Source: Mucidula mucida
Lineage: Eukaryota > Basidiomycota > Agaricomycetes > Agaricales > Physalacriaceae
Direction of reading: 5' to 3'
NCBI GenBank assembly: GCA_015501055.1
Contig: JADNYV010000208.1
Location: 1-63,068 of the forward strand
Length of the DNA: 63,068 nucleotides
Position 1 is the first letter of the stretch, and the number at the start of each line of letters is the position of its first letter. The notes under the pieces were generated by a model that was given only the letters and a program-made list of their open reading frames with translations, was not told the origin of the DNA and ran no database searches. The translations under genes were made by a program, and so were the position numbers. Positions 36,862 to 48,127 of the stretch are shown piece by piece.

Positions 36862-37587
36862 TCAAAAAAGCGACTTGTGGGAGAGCGAGCCAATAATCTG
36901 ACTGCTAACCATCTTCTTCACGACACGCATAGTACCAGACTCTGCTGCACACATACTGTCAACGACCACTAGAAATGCAAGAAAAGCAGACGAACCAAAA
37001 TCTGGAATGGGGCCATCCTCAGGAATCGTAAACAATCTTCTCTTCGCAAACTTTGATATTTGAAGATGAGGAGCCCGACTTGAGAATGCTCTCTTACGAG
37101 CAGCGAAAGGCGGTGTGGCATTGCCAGTCGCTGTAGCAATACCGGATGAGACAGAGTCCGATGTAGAGAGCATACTGGACTTGTCCGTTTCTTGCGCGTG
37201 GATATATTTGAACTTCAGCGGCGGGATCCCAAGGCCCAAGCCAGTTGGGCGCTTGCGATGTGGTGGGTGATTGGTAGCCGCTAGAGAAAGACCTGATGAA
37301 ATAGACGTTGAAGACGAGAGCATACCAACACAGCTCTCCGGGCTGGGACTTGGCGGGCTTTGCGATTCTACAGGTCGACTTGTTGAGGGAACTCCATGGC
37401 CCAGTCCAGTCGGACGCTTACGGGGATCGCTTGAGGGTAGTCCTAGACCCAAGCCAGCTGGGCGTTTCCTACTAGGTTGAGTAGTGTTGTGCGTGGGCTC
37501 GTCTTCTCGTTGGCCGACACTAGGACCGTCAATAGTTGGTCTCGGGGACGTACCGAGAAGGTGTTCATATAGAGAGGCATCAAACAT
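36862..37587 (-). CDS. Hypothetical protein with RKRPxGLGLG repeats
   Basis: 241 codons, no known domain. Three copies of a short motif are seen: SRKRPAGLGLGLPSSD, PRKRPTGLGHGVPSTS and HRKRPTGLGLGIPP, spaced about 20 and 50 residues. The rest is Ser/Pro-rich and basic (FAARKRAFSSRAP, KFAKRRLFTIPEDGP), fitting a disordered nuclear or cell-cycle regulatory protein, but that is inference. The C-terminus ends with a hydrophobic patch and a basic tail. A further upstream exon is possible since another frame is open to 37655. Confidence 0.5.
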   Translation of the reverse strand: MFDASLYEHLLGTSPRPTIDGPSVGQREDEPTHNTTQPSRKRPAGLGLGLPSSDPRKRPTGLGHGVPSTSRPVESQSPPSPSPESCVGMLSSSTSISSGLSLAATNHPPHRKRPTGLGLGIPPLKFKYIHAQETDKSSMLSTSDSVSSGIATATGNATPPFAARKRAFSSRAPHLQISKFAKRRLFTIPEDGPIPDFGSSAFLAFLVVVDSMCAAESGTMRVVKKMVSSQIIGSLSHKSLF

Positions 37588-38133
37588 GCATAGCGTGAGC
37601 GTCGACGCATGAACCTGGCCAGCAGATATGATCTGAATATGGCCGAGTCAATCACTGATGCACTTGTTCAATAGAATGCTCACCGAAGACGTGAGTCTGG
37701 ACATCAGCAAGATGTGATGGGATTTGAATAGAGATGTTGAGCTCAAGTTTCTGAGGCGAGTAGCAGGGAATGTACGAGCCAGTCGCACAGATGAAAGCAG
37801 GAAGCAAGTAACAATAGGGGCTGAATTCGACTGAAAGGGGGTTCGTTTATCCGTCGATCACCATTGTCCTTGTACTGATGATGCTGACAGTGCTGTAATT
37901 TATACCCAGACCGACAGCTCTCAAAAGTGCTGAACAATCTTCACGCACGCAGTCGGGGGTCTTCTTTCGCCCGAAGCTTCATCAGATCCTTACTCAGACT
38001 ACTCTGGCTCCCTGCGCCCACATGTTCTAACATACGATTGCGTCGGGCGTCCTTGAGCCACCACCTGGCGACCCTGACGACTGTATATTACCTCCCGTCG
38101 ACATGCTGAAAACATCCCCTTCCTTCAGTCACC
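37588..38133. other. Divergent promoter region
   Basis: Lies between the hypothetical gene (minus) and the DUF3533 gene (plus). It probably holds both promoters; C/T-rich runs near 37930-38130. No gene seen. Confidence 0.4.
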
Positions 38134-39879
38134 ATGGACGAGAAAACAGCAGACCAGGATACTCGCGTCTCCAGTCCGGAACCTGCTAAAATGGTTCACT
38201 TCACGGACAAGGACCCATCGACAAGGATGGCGCGCGCGATATACATGAAGATGGTCGTCGGCGGATGCGTCATGATCATCATGGTTATGCTCTGCATCTT
38301 CTCCATTTACTGGGGCTCATTATGGACGTTACCGGCACACAACATTCAAGGCTGGGTTGTGGTATGTATCGCCCGCCTTATCTCTTGCAAGGCTAGACTC
38401 CGAGCATGTTACAGGACTTTGACGGTTCCTCTGTGGGCAGTGCCGTTACATCAGGTCTCGCATCCAATACAGGCAAAGTCACCTGGACCGAGATATCAGC
38501 ATCGGCATTCCCCAATGGCGCTTCAGATGTCGAACATCAGCTCAAAGAGAACAAGGTCTGGACTGCAATTGTCGGTACGTTCCCTTTCACCTCGTTCGAT
38601 CAGCTCACCTCACCGATCTCACCAACTCTCAAAGTTCACGCGAACGCGACGACGCGTCTTCAGTCTGCGACACAGGCAGCAGAAGCGTCTTACAATGGGT
38701 CCCAAGCAATAAGTTTCTATGGCGTCGAGGCGCGCAACGAAAATGCTTTGTACGCCTGTTAAATTCTCTCCCTCCATAGTAACGCGTCGCTAAAACTGTG
38801 TCAACTGCCAGCCGCTCGATTATTCGCCCTTCCGCGGAGGCCGCCTTGATCCGTATTTCTCAGCAATTCGCGATATCTTATATCCAGTCGATTGATTCCG
38901 GCGCGCTGTCCGATTTAGCGCGAGCTGCGCCACAGATCCTGACAGCACCTATTGGATACACGACAATCAACTTGATTCCGTTTGATGTCCCAGTGTATGA
39001 ATGCTTCTGCTTTACTACGAGTAATGGTGGCTGATCCGATTTTTTTTTTCCTGTCTGCATAGTGCTACTGCCATGACCTTTGTCGGTCTGATCTTCCTCA
39101 CTATCATGACATTTTTCTTCACGGTACGCTTCGCCCTGCCATGGTTGTATCGAAAACTCAAAGAATATAGATGATCGGAAACGGTGCACGCCTTGCATCT
39201 GGCTTCCAGAACACGCTCACAACGCGGTCCTTGATAACGCTCCGCATAGGTTCTATTGCCGTAGCTTACTTTGTGCTCTCCCTGTTTTACTCGCTCCTGA
39301 ATAGAGCTTTCCAAGTCGACTTTTCTCGCAAGCAAGTCATCTCCGATACACGGTTTGATTTCCGAGGTTCTAAATGTGTGCTTTTAGATTCGGTCATTCA
39401 GGCTTCCTCGTGTTCTGGATGCTCTCATATGTCGGAATGCTCGCCATTGGTCTCGCCATCGAGGCTATGTTCACGATCTTGAATATTCGATTTACACCGT
39501 TCTTCCTCATCACTTGGATTATTGGTCAGGAATTTCACAACTTTCGCCCCCGTGTTATATATTGATAATGCATCAGTGAACGTGTCTGTGTGTCTTATGC
39601 CTATCGAGGTTTTGCCAAGGATATATCACTATGGATATGGTTCTCCATTCTATCACATATCTGCTTCAGTCAGGACGATCCTCTTCGGGACGAAGAATGA
39701 AAGTATGTGTCTGTCGGATTTGGTATGCCGATATAATGAGCTAAGGTTTTGCAGTTGGATTCCACTTTGGCATCCTCATCGTTTGGGTTGCAATCTCTCT
39801 TGTGACGTTGCCTTTGTTCCAGTGGCTTCAGCGCCGACCAACGACGGCGAACTCTCAGAGTCAAATGGCAAATCCTTGA
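38134..39879 (+). CDS. DUF3533/SNG1-like membrane protein
   Basis: Multi-exon gene. The N-terminus MDEKTADQDTRVSSPEPAK is cytosolic and acidic, followed by a first membrane helix (VGGCVMIIMVMLCIFSIYWG). A large extracytosolic part (VGSAVTSGLASNTGKVTWTE; QFAISYIQSIDSGALSDLAR; TAPIGYTTINLIPFDVPV) precedes a cluster of helices (TAMTFVGLIFLTIMTFFFT; RIGSIAVAYFVLSLFYSLL; FLVFWMLSYVGMLAIGLAIE; FHFGILIVWVAISLVTLPLF). The late motif VSVCLMPIEVLPRIYHYGYG is typical of the family, whose yeast member SNG1 gives resistance to nitrosoguanidine. About eight short introns. The stop follows QSQMANP. Function in this fungus unknown; drug or lipid handling is possible. Confidence 0.75.
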
Positions 39880-39953
39880 GACAACGAAGCCTCCGTTTAT
39901 TATTACACTACTGATGCCTTCATAATGAACATTGACCTCCTACAACTTTCCAC

Positions 39954-41171
39954 CTAAAACTGGCGCATCACAGTTCCGTGACGCACCGTGCCACTCAAAT
40001 TCGGGAGCAGCTCGTACGCGGACCATGTATACAGATCGGCAGAATCGGAGTATATGTACTTGCCCGAGCTAAACCCGTCCATATACCTTGACAGACGTCA
40101 AGTCAACCGCGGAGAAAAGAACGGCACGACCCACTCACAGGCGATACGTCCCATTCGCTAGCTGCGTGACACAACCGCCTTCGACTTCGCCCCATCCCGC
40201 GAAATCGCCCGTTTGCACAAACGTGTACGGACCAGTTAGCGAAGAGGCGATCGCATGCTCGATGTGTTTCTTGCCGATGCTTTCAGCTTTGGTGAATATG
40301 TGATATGTGCTCCTGTAAGACCGTCACGCTACGCGCTTGCTTTTAAGTGCAGACGTACCCGACCAGGATGGGAAACGTGTCGATGTAGCCCAATCCAGCG
40401 TTGGAAATGCCGGACATGACAACGGGCCCAGTCCATGTTTTGAGCGTGCTGTCCGTCGCGGTAAACACGTAGGGCAAAAAAGGACCGTATAGCGACGTAG
40501 AGAGCGATACAACGATGTTGAGTTCACCAGTGCGCGTATCTTTGAAGAATTCCTGATTGACAAGTTCTCGTTCAATTGCTTGTGGTTGAGAGCAAAATAT
40601 ACGCACGGGAGCCCATGTATTGATGGGAGTGATCACTGAGGAAGCAGTAGGTACTGTCGTCACGAGCGTCCATGAAAGGAGATCAGAGCTAGTCTAACCC
40701 GAAGCTTGATGCAGACAAAGCAGATGTCATATATGAGCGGACTCACAGCAATAGCAAAGTTAGTCCCGGTCCAATTTGTCGTGTCTGCGCAGATATCTGG
40801 TGTTCTAGATCAACACTGAATCATGATTGACACAACGCACACGCGATATAGTAATTCCCGCTGTGTATAGTCAGCAGCGCTCTCAATACAGAAAGACCAA
40901 CTTACTCAGTGTGCAAAATGATACTTGGATCGCGAAGGACTCCTGTAGTAGGCGTATACGCCGGACCCTTCATCAACGAGAAATTCGTCCCATCATCGGA
41001 TGTATACACGAAGAGGTCGTGCTCCGATGAGTTAGTAAAGGCAGTAAAGATATACTGGGAGTTGACTGCGCGACTGGAGAGCTCCGGAGAGAGTTCGGGG
41101 CTGATGAACTCAAAGGGAGACGCCGCCGCAGCAAAAGCGCAAAGCAGCAATATCACGAAGAGGGATGCCAT
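39954..41171 (-). CDS. GH43-type glycoside hydrolase, secreted
   Basis: Five-bladed propeller glycosidase of the GH43 clan (arabinofuranosidase/xylosidase-like) in five or more exons. A signal peptide (MASLFVILLLCAFAAAASP) starts at 41171; an earlier in-frame Met at 41258 is less likely. The mature part opens NSQYIFTAFTNSSEHDLFVY, then GVLRDPSIILHTE with the Asp of the RDPS motif, TNWTGTNFAIA, SSDLLSWTLV, NTWAPVRIF, GYIDTFPILVG and GWGEVEGGCVTQLANGTYR, whose Glu fits the general acid, ending SGTVRHGTVMRQF. Probably acts on plant cell wall arabinan or xylan side chains. Substrate cannot be read from the sequence. Confidence 0.75.
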
Positions 41172-41524
41172 CACAAGCAGTCTTGAATGGCAGAACGCTG
41201 GAAGCAGCTTTATTAGAGCGTCGTCTTTCGGGTGAAAGTCGGTCGAAGCATCAGCCATGACACTCTGAGCATCCGGAGTATCAGTGGAGAACGGTCACGA
41301 TTGACATACACTGAAGTGAGATACGAAAGAAGGAGATAAGACTGCCAAAAAGTCCATTGAATAAAAGAAATAGCGTTACAAGTCCGTGCCCGTAGGGAAT
41401 GGAGTCACCAGACTCCTCAGACTGCCTCTGTCTTTACAAACTCATCATGACGAGATAGTATGAGCATCGTGCACTCATATATGAAGAAGATAATGAAGAG
41501 CGCCATCTATTGTCACGTTAGCAT

Positions 41525-42143
41525 TTAGTTAAACCAGAGAACGCGACGCGCCATAACAACGTTGTCCAGAAACCAGTCCGAGCTGGGGTACTTGGAATTC
41601 TCCATTGTCGTTGGGTTCAACTTCTCAAGAAGATGAAGGCGAACAGACTGGATGATGAACATGATGGAGAGAAGTAACCAATACGACGCAAAGATCTGTA
41701 ACGCTTGACTGAGATTCGAACGCAAAAACAAATGATCATCCATACCATAGACACGACTCGCGTGGGCCCTTTGCGTTCCGTCAACAGAACGAAAAAGGCG
41801 AGCATCAAGCCGATTGTCGTTATAGGGAGTAAGCCTACTCCCATATTCTCCAAACCCAAGCGAATAATTTCAAGTATCGTCATGGCCCAACTGGCCGCCA
41901 CCAAAGCGAGATACGTGATATGAAGCCATCTTCTGGAATGTATACGGGGCAAGATGCGGCCACGTTGGTAGAATAGAGCAACCGGGATGGCTACTATGAA
42001 CAGAAATGACGGGAGCGGCACTAGGACTGTGTCAAGCAAACATGTCGTTGGTGATCCCTACCAGGTCAGCCATTAGCAATCGCGCCACGCACGACCGGAG
42101 AAGGGAGACTCACGGGGAGCGGGTATCTGTTAGAGCAGAGCAT
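41525..42143 (-). CDS. Small polytopic membrane protein, unknown
   Basis: Begins MLCSNRYPLP at 42143, then exons with helices LLDTVLVPLPSFLFIVAIPV, WLHITYLALVAASWAMTILE, LLPITTIGLMLAFFVLLTE, and FASYWLLLSIMFIIQSVRLH; the stop follows NVVMARRVLWFN. Five or so membrane segments. It resembles the extra N-terminal membrane domain of fungal ABCC transporters and similar orphan membrane proteins, but no ATPase domain follows, so it may be free-standing. Low certainty on family. Confidence 0.5.
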
Positions 42144-43820
42144 GGTAGTGGGAGGAGAAGAGATGGTATGAGACAATCATTGTTGAAAGGAGGCTGAGCC
42201 GATCGTGGGTAGCGTGGCTGTCATTCAATTGTGCCCCGAGTACGCCGACAGGCAGATGAGATGGGCCATGCCATGATTAGTTCGTTGCCAACGGAGCCCA
42301 TGAGAAGGTCGAAGCTGATCTGTGTGCTCATATCATTATGCAAAAGCGACCGTGAGTCCGTGAGAGTACGTACCGTCGAATATTTTCTTTTATTGAGAAA
42401 AGCGACGGAAGCCAAGAGTTATTTATAATGACCAGATCAAGATTAAATATTAGCTCGTATGCTGTAGAGGAACTTGTTGTAGAATGCTGCTTGAGATGCA
42501 TTTCAGCGTGATCAAACGCCAGGTCGAAGTAGGTGGAAGACGTACCTCGGCAAAAACCGCAGCTTTCTGTTCCGCGCCACCATCACGAATCCCTACAGTA
42601 CCTGTTACCTTGTGGCGAAGCGTATCTCACACGATGTGGGACTGTTTTCTCCAACTCCTGGCTCTGGGTTTGTGAACAAGACGACTGTGAATTTTCGCTG
42701 AGCAAAGTGTTTTCATGCGAAGTCTGGAGTCGTACCTTTTTGTTCCAAGTCGAGGGCTGCGGCGTCGGACGTCGTCCTGAACGACCCCTCATTATCTGTT
42801 GTCTGTCCTCTGTGAGTACGGTCCTGACATGTCTGAATTCCATGTACTATTTGGATCTTCGTTATTTCGAAGCTCCAAATAGTACAAGAAAGCCGAACAC
42901 CTCTCATCCGAAACGCGTCTCGACGTACCTGTCAAAAGCTGGGGCTATCTTGTCTCGTTTCTCCTGGTGCTCTGGCCTAGATATACCATGAACACGCGCC
43001 ATCCCCTTGGGGCTATCACTGAGGACCTGGGATTTTCAATGGCAGAGAAGCCGCCAACTCTAACGGAAACGGCTATCACTCCTGGCACATGCTGTTCAGG
43101 ACAGACTTCTCTCAAAAATCGAGCAGAGTACGGAGGATTTGTTAATCTAGAATGCACGCTGGAGTACCTTCATCTCCCACATCTCTCCTTTTAACCGGAT
43201 AACCTGGCGTAAAACCAACCGCCAAGTTCAGATGGCAGCTTCTCATCAGCTTTCCTGTTCTCTCGGCTCGAAGCTTCCTGCTCCTTCGGATGTATTGCTG
43301 CTTTGCCGTCACTCTGACCCCGTTTGAGAGCGCCCGTCTCGAAAGTACACTGTACAGACTTTTCCTTTTTGAAAGGACGTTCGAAAGGATAATCAGATAA
43401 CAGTCAAAGGAAACACTTTCTGGAACTGACACTTTACTACACGCGTCCTACTTGTCCACGCCGAGCTTCTGCGACGGGCCCGACGGGTGGTTTCGATATT
43501 CCCTGGATATTCCGTCCAGCCAGCTAGTCATCTCTTATGAAATATGGGAAGGGTGTTTCCATCGATCCACGCCACGGTTACTGAATGAAGCCCATAGGAA
43601 TGTCTTCCGCGAGCAAGCGCCCAGGAGTACTCTAAGTAATCACGTTGAGCGCAGGTCCACGATTACAGAAGTGTAGATTGAATGAGCGTAGGTAAGATAC
43701 AATAATATACGAGACAACACTGCCGGAATACTTTTATACAGGTCGTGATGGCGTTACAGAGGAAATGTGAAAATTATTATATGCGAAGAGATGTCGCTCA
43801 AGAAGCGGGTAAGAATGTAC
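42144..43820. other. Spacer with unassigned frames
   Basis: Contains a 152-codon plus frame (42533-42991) and several shorter ones with no recognised domain, and a perfect hairpin at 42844-42885. Nothing else supported. Confidence 0.45.
42844..42885. repeat. Perfect inverted repeat (hairpin)
   Basis: GTACTATTTGGA at 42844 pairs with TCCAAATAGTAC ending at 42885. Inside, CTTCG pairs with CGAAG around a six-base loop, with one mismatched pair between the stems. A 12+5 bp stem by chance is unlikely. It could be an RNA hairpin, a binding site or a small element scar. Confidence 0.7.
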
Positions 43821-44430
43821 CTATGACGACGTGCTCTCCTGCCCTTCCATTTCAGCAAGTTCCTCCGGATCAAGCCAACTCTCCTCAACAGTAGCTTTGA
43901 CCCTACGCACATACTCTTTCATGTTGTCCCGGTAAAGTTGCGCGGCCTCTGCGTTCGCAGGTGAATTTGGGTTAGGATCATGCAGCAAGCTCTGAATGCT
44001 CGTCAAGATCGCAGCCACATCGTAAGTGGGCGACCAGCGGTTCTGCAGAATATCGAGACAAAGCTCGCCATTCGCGTACACGTTGGGATGAAACATGCGC
44101 GAGAGGAATTTGACAGTTGGAGGCTTGTTTGGATACGACTCATCAAAAGTGAGCGTAAGTTTGAAAGTGCCATCCTCAAAGGGCGTTTCAGCTATCCAAT
44201 CTCGTCAGTTCCAAGACCAGCATGAATGCTAACTATGCGGGGCTTACCTGGGCCGAATATGACAGCATTCCAAAGCATTATGTTATCTGGACATGGGGAG
44301 CCAGAAATTCCGCCCGGCGGATCAGTGGATAGTCGTTTAAAGTCACGTATGAGGCGTCGCCGGCAATTGGTTGACTGTGAATGAAGAAATAAGTGAATCT
44401 CTTGGCGCTGAAGAGCAACGTGCGAACCAT
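43821..44430 (-). CDS. rad6: Rad6/Ubc2 ubiquitin-conjugating enzyme E2
   Basis: Ubiquitin E2 for DNA-damage tolerance (with Rad18) and histone H2B ubiquitination (with Bre1). Exon 1 is only the ATG (44430-44428); a 53-nt intron follows, and exon 2 starts at 44374 giving [20 protein letters not shown], exactly the Rad6 N-terminus. Exon 2 ends at 44248 and the last exon runs 44191-43821; 166 aa. The active-site region is [20 protein letters not shown] with the catalytic Cys. [20 protein letters not shown] and [14 protein letters not shown] are as in yeast Rad6. The tail is acidic ([14 protein letters not shown]), as in fungal Rad6. It is divergent from FunK1 copy D, with 340 bp to the TATA box of D. 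Confidence 0.93.
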
Positions 44431-44770
44431 GCTGAAGGGACCAGGAAAAATGCAAGGAGATGGTGATGGTTTTGATACAAGTGCCGGATGTCGGCCCGAA
44501 GGCTCTTGGATGAACGCCTGACTTGCGCCTGACACTGACACTGACAGGCTGAGTATTCGTAATGCTCCGGTATTTTTACAGGCAGCCAGCGTGAATGAGC
44601 CAATGCTGCGACACTAGAAACATGTGTGAGTTGGGCGCGAACATTGGAATCTCCATTGTCAGAATTCACAAACCTTTATCAGGGCCCAGGGAACGTCGCT
44701 CCTACTAATTCTGTCAATTTGGCCAAACACATGACTTGTAAGTAGTTGCAGTCACGACACGAACAATGGC

Positions 44771-44777
44771 TATAAAA
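44771..44777 (+). promoter_or_regulatory. TATA box of FunK1 copy D
   Basis: TATAAAA, with GTCACGAC at 44751-44758 just upstream; the same pair as in the other FunK1 copies. Confidence 0.6.
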
Positions 44778-44884
44778 CGTGACTTTCCTCTGTCATTGTT
44801 AACCACATTCCTACCTCGGAGACTATTCTCCAGACGCCAATTAACCCGACCGGAGAACAGGAACGCGCGCCAACTATAAGACTG

Positions 44885-47560
44885 ATGGGCATGGAAGGAG
44901 CTGACACTCTTTACCTCGAGCAGCGCGTCGTCGCCATGATGGCTTCTACTACAGGCTACACCGTACAGGTCCCGGTCGACACTTACTTTGCTACCTACCA
45001 AACGGATATCTTTCCATCTCGCCGCAAAACCGATAACCTGATCTCCTGGGTGGAGAACGAATTGAAAAGGGCCAAACACTTGAACAAATCAGGCTGGGCT
45101 GACATAAAACTGAAGAAGAAGGTCAAGGAGGATGCTACTTGCAAAGGCTTGGAAGCTATCGCGAAGAAAGTCCATGACCTCTGCATGGCCTGGAACAAGA
45201 AGGAGAAGGCGAAGACGGCTAAAGTACCTAAGCGCACAACCCTTCTTGTCTGTCGCCCGAACCCTGGATCGGAAGTGCGCGGAGGGTTCGATATACTACG
45301 CTTCAATCTGATGGAGTCAAGCGACGGCGTCGGTGAAGTTGATGATAGAACTTGTGACGTCGGGGGCGTCATGGAGGCCAAGCTAGGTAAGAAGAATAGA
45401 GGAACGGTGAGTTCTTGACTTTCATTTCTATCGTTCATCTCTAAATCATTCCTAGAATGATGATCAATTCGTCCATCACATTCTCTACAATGATCTATGC
45501 CGCCGATTTGTGTTGTCCTTCACCGCCGAGGACAACATGATGCGGTTTTGGTACTTCTCCAGATCGCATATCGCCGTATCTGCAGAATTCGATTACCATA
45601 AGGTAGGTTGATCTGCATTGACTTATCTCGCACTGGCTAATTTCAGTCCTTAGAACCCCAGGGATTTCATTCGATTCATCATTTTCATGTTGTTCGCTCC
45701 GCTTGAGAGACTCGGTTACGATCCGCGAGTTCGGAATGAGAACAAGAGAGTTCAATACCGGTTCACTGGCGGCGACAAGAAGAGTCAGATCGTTCGCTCT
45801 GTTGGTGAAGCGATTGCACTGGACAGCATGACCCGAGCAACAAGGCTATGGGCGGTGCAAGAGCTTGACGTTAAGGATCAGCCTCTGGGCGAAACCGAGC
45901 TTTTAAAGGGCGTCTGGCTTTCCTTCGAAGCCGAATCGGAAGAGGACACCCAGCACGCGTTCACTAAAGACGCTGAATGTCCTCTGACTAGCGTTGCAGA
46001 CGCAGCCATGGCCGACAAAGCGAGTCAACTGCCGCCTACAGGACCTCCTAACAGAGAGTTGCCTTACCCGCATATCACGCGAACCAATCGGCGGATCATT
46101 TTCGCAGAGCAATGTCAAACCTTACACACCGTTGACAACTATGGTGACTTCGCACTTGGATTGGCTCAGCTTGTAGATGGTACGTCGACTTTGCTCACGA
46201 TGTTCTTATTTCTCATGTGCCGCAGGTCTCGAGTGCATGCGTTTGGCGGGATTGGTTCATCGGGGTATCAGTCCTGGTAATTGCCTTGTATACATGAAGG
46301 ACTCGGAACGCCACATCAAGATATCTGACCTCGAGTATGCACGCCGCTATGACTCTCAAAACCAGTCCATTCTGCCTTTCGCTGTAAGTCATTTTGACTA
46401 CCTTTGACTTCGAATTAAGGCTTTTCCAGGGCACTCCCGGATTCATGGCCGTCGAATATCAGGCCATGGAGCATTACTTCCCACCGGATTTGGCCGCCAA
46501 GACGGGAAAGTCATGGAAGGATGTTCATACCACGGCACACAAGCCGCAGGGGAAAAAATCGTGGTTTCAATTCAACTTCCTGCACGATCTGGAATCTGTC
46601 TTATGGATCCTTCTCTCGCACCTCCTCACCACGGTTCCTAATTGCCTTCGGGCGGATGCCCCAGATGTCGTCGAAAAACACGGAGCGGTCCTTGTACTGT
46701 ACGACGAGCTCTTTGATGGCTCCCTCAAAGGCTCTATGCAACGCCACAATTTCGTTCGAGACATCACAAAAGCCAACATGCCTGCCTTTACAGAAGCGCA
46801 GGAAGTGCTGATTGCGTTTTACGAGGAGGCAAATGCATTGCCTTTGTGCAATATCATGTCCGCCTTCGTATACCTTGTGAGCAGCTGCTACCAAGTGGTT
46901 GAGAACACGGTGCCGTGTGTCGACCAGGCTACTCCGTACTGGGACCCCGCCCACTTCAAACACGAGTTTTATCACCAGATACACGACTTATTCATGGAAA
47001 TGCACCGTAGCATGGCCGGGGTGGGATATCATGCAGCTCAAGAGCTCAAGGAGGCATCGGACGAACCGGGCCCTCCTTCACCCCCTACCAAACACGAAAG
47101 CAAAGACCAGGTCGCGCCGAACCCAGACGCTGGCCCATCACGATCTCGCAAACGTCATGCCGACGTTTCCGTTGACGAGGCGCAGAAGAAGAAGCCCAAG
47201 ACCGATACCGGTGCTCAGCCATCGCGACCTGGGAAACGGCCCGCCAAAGACGCCGCCAAAAGGCCGAAGCGCGCTACTGCTCCAGCGGCCCAGCCGCTTA
47301 GACGGTCGACTAGGCTTAAGAGTGCAGCTTCATCCGGTGCTACGAAAGAGCCCAAAGCACCTGCGCGGAAGACGAAGCAAGCGGCGGTGAAGGCACGTGC
47401 TCCTTCTGGGTCGGGATCATCGTCTGGTCAGGCTGGTACTTCCGCGGTGGGTACATCTGGTCAGCCCGCCGCTGCTGGTTCCTCTCGTCAGCTTCGAGGG
47501 GAAAGACCTGTGGCAGGTACTAAACGGGTCTCGAAGACCGCGGCGAGCAAGAAATCTTGA
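44885..47560 (+). CDS. FunK1-type protein copy D, catalytic Asp lost
   Basis: Five exons: 44885-45406, 45456-45602, 45654-46179, 46226-46383 and 46430-47560, an open frame of 827 aa. Shorter subtype with copy A: exon 3 lacks the Pro-rich and Lys/Gly insert of B, C and E. The catalytic loop reads HRGISPGN (GGT for GAT near 46262), so the proton-acceptor Asp of HRD is gone; the Asn and the following DLEYAR are kept. As read it should be a pseudokinase unless the base is an error. The upstream METAT start is lost as in A (TCG for ATG), so translation would start at MGMEGADTLYL. The C-terminal tail is intact, ending SKTAASKKS. Confidence 0.8.
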
Positions 47561-47845
47561 GCAATGGACAAGATGAAGGGTGGCGTTGATATAGGATTCT
47601 TTGTCTCAGTTTATTGTATTACTACTACTGTGATTATGCGGCGTTCCTTTTTTACGATTTTATGTACTGTACCAACTTCAATACACTTATAAATCTTAAT
47701 GTATGAATTTTCTTCCGACATCGGGTGCGCGATCTACTGAGTATAGCTTCACCAACCTTTTCATGTTGGAGCCGGACTGGGAGCGTCCCACTAACTTGGC
47801 AGCTATTATAGTCACGACACAAAAGTTCCTCTCTTATCACTCGCA
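47561..47845. other. FunK1 D 3' region
   Basis: 3' untranslated region and flank shared with copies C and E (TTTACGATTTTATGTACTGT). It ends in a promoter-like block of S2: TATTATA followed by GTCACGAC (47811-47818). Confidence 0.5.
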
Positions 47846-48127
47846 ATGTTCCTCCCCCTCGGTGTCCTGATGTTTGCTTCTGCTCTATTCTACTGTAGGC
47901 TCTCTGATCTAATATCGGTCCTCTACTCCGTATTGTCTTTCTTTAAGCTTCAACATTGAGCATCCAACTGTTTGAGCACTGCACAGGACGAGGGCACAGC
48001 CTTTGCTGACCGTTCCCTTCTAGAAGAGCATGAGATTCGCGAGCAGTTGCTCCGGTAAGTATAGTTTCGTTTTCACAGAAAGGCAGACTTCCAACATACT
48101 ACTTATTCGTATATGATCAATCTCTAA
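47846..48127 (+). other. Small repeated ORF region S2
   Basis: Best preserved of three copies. ATG at 47846 opens MFLPLGVLMFASALFYC, a signal-like start. A possible exon 47987-48054 reads DEGTAFADRSLLEEHEIREQ and ends at CTCCG/GTAAGT; joining at the next CACAG gives RKADFQHTTYSYMINL and a stop near 48127. Only this reading phase is open in the exon. The link between the first part and this exon is not resolved. It overlaps the 3' end of F-box F3 on the other strand. No family recognised. Confidence 0.35.

Noticed and set aside
44097..44191. Possible frame break in Rad6
   Set aside because: On recounting the T run near 44160 the frame is continuous from FEDGTFK into LTLTFDE.
43980..44225. Plus frame across Rad6
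   Set aside because: Antisense shadow of the strongly conserved Rad6 last exons.
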